This document shows positions 5,009 to 5,058 of a stretch of DNA of 5,058 nt, one piece after another. Below the pieces are notes generated by a model that was not told the DNA's origin, searched no databases, and saw only the letters and a program-made list of their open reading frames with translations. The stretch's first letter is position 1. Each line of letters begins with the position of its first letter. The DNA comes from Elusimicrobiota bacterium. Lineage in GTDB: Bacteria > Elusimicrobiota > Endomicrobiia > Endomicrobiales > Endomicrobiaceae. The stretch spans positions 1 to 5,058 of the forward strand of contig JAITCX010000182.1 in assembly GCA_031282945.1 (NCBI GenBank). Direction: 5' to 3'. Both the position numbers and the translations under genes were made by a program.

Positions 5009-5058
5009 TAGTATTTTTGCGCTGTTTTTAGGCTTGGAAATATAACTTATTATTGTTT
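5009..5058. other. Downstream flank with no recognisable feature
   Basis: The last 50 bases after the final stop are A/T-rich, with short T runs. No stem followed by T-run, ribosome binding site or open frame start is convincing, so whether the transcript ends here or continues past the window is unknown. Confidence 0.5.

Overview
This A+T-rich window comes from a Gram-negative (outer-membrane-bearing) bacterium. All four confident genes encode exported envelope proteins: three have lipoprotein-type signal peptides and one has an ordinary signal peptide. The genes use the standard code, start at ATG and have clear AGGAG/GGAGG ribosome binding sites. Base composition, intergenic palindromes and a decayed gene would fit a lineage such as the Elusimicrobiota. 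That placement is a guess from general impression, not from any marker gene.

Layout. (i) 1-607: a perfect 40-bp inverted repeat (1-40 and 568-607) bounds a 527-bp segment. The segment contains a frame open from the left window edge to 556, and each repeat arm carries an outward-facing ribosome binding site plus ATG. It could be an invertible segment, a small mobile element or a duplicated gene start, and one sequence cannot decide which. (ii) 608-836: a leader rich in palindromes. (iii) 837-2919: an LpoB-like lipoprotein followed by a COG3014-type lipoprotein, closed by a good intrinsic terminator. (iv) 2988-3560: two palindromic elements in opposite orientation, one lying inside a broken small gene that can be followed through three frames. 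(v) 3561-5008: an LPP20-type lipoprotein, then, overlapping by one base, a second LPP20-like secreted protein with an extra charged linker and C-terminal domain.

How the genes may work together. LpoB-family lipoproteins in enterobacteria activate a bifunctional penicillin-binding protein from the outer membrane. COG3014 and LPP20-type proteins are mostly uncharacterised envelope lipoproteins, and some LPP20 relatives (FlgP) belong to outer-membrane flagellar structures. Four consecutive secreted proteins on one strand suggest a single periplasmic or outer-membrane assembly. No peptidoglycan synthase, flagellar gene or enzyme is present in the window, so the pathway is inferred. The less ordinary signals are the 40-bp inverted repeat with its translation-start sequences, and the pair of palindromic elements whose flanks are conserved while their stems differ.
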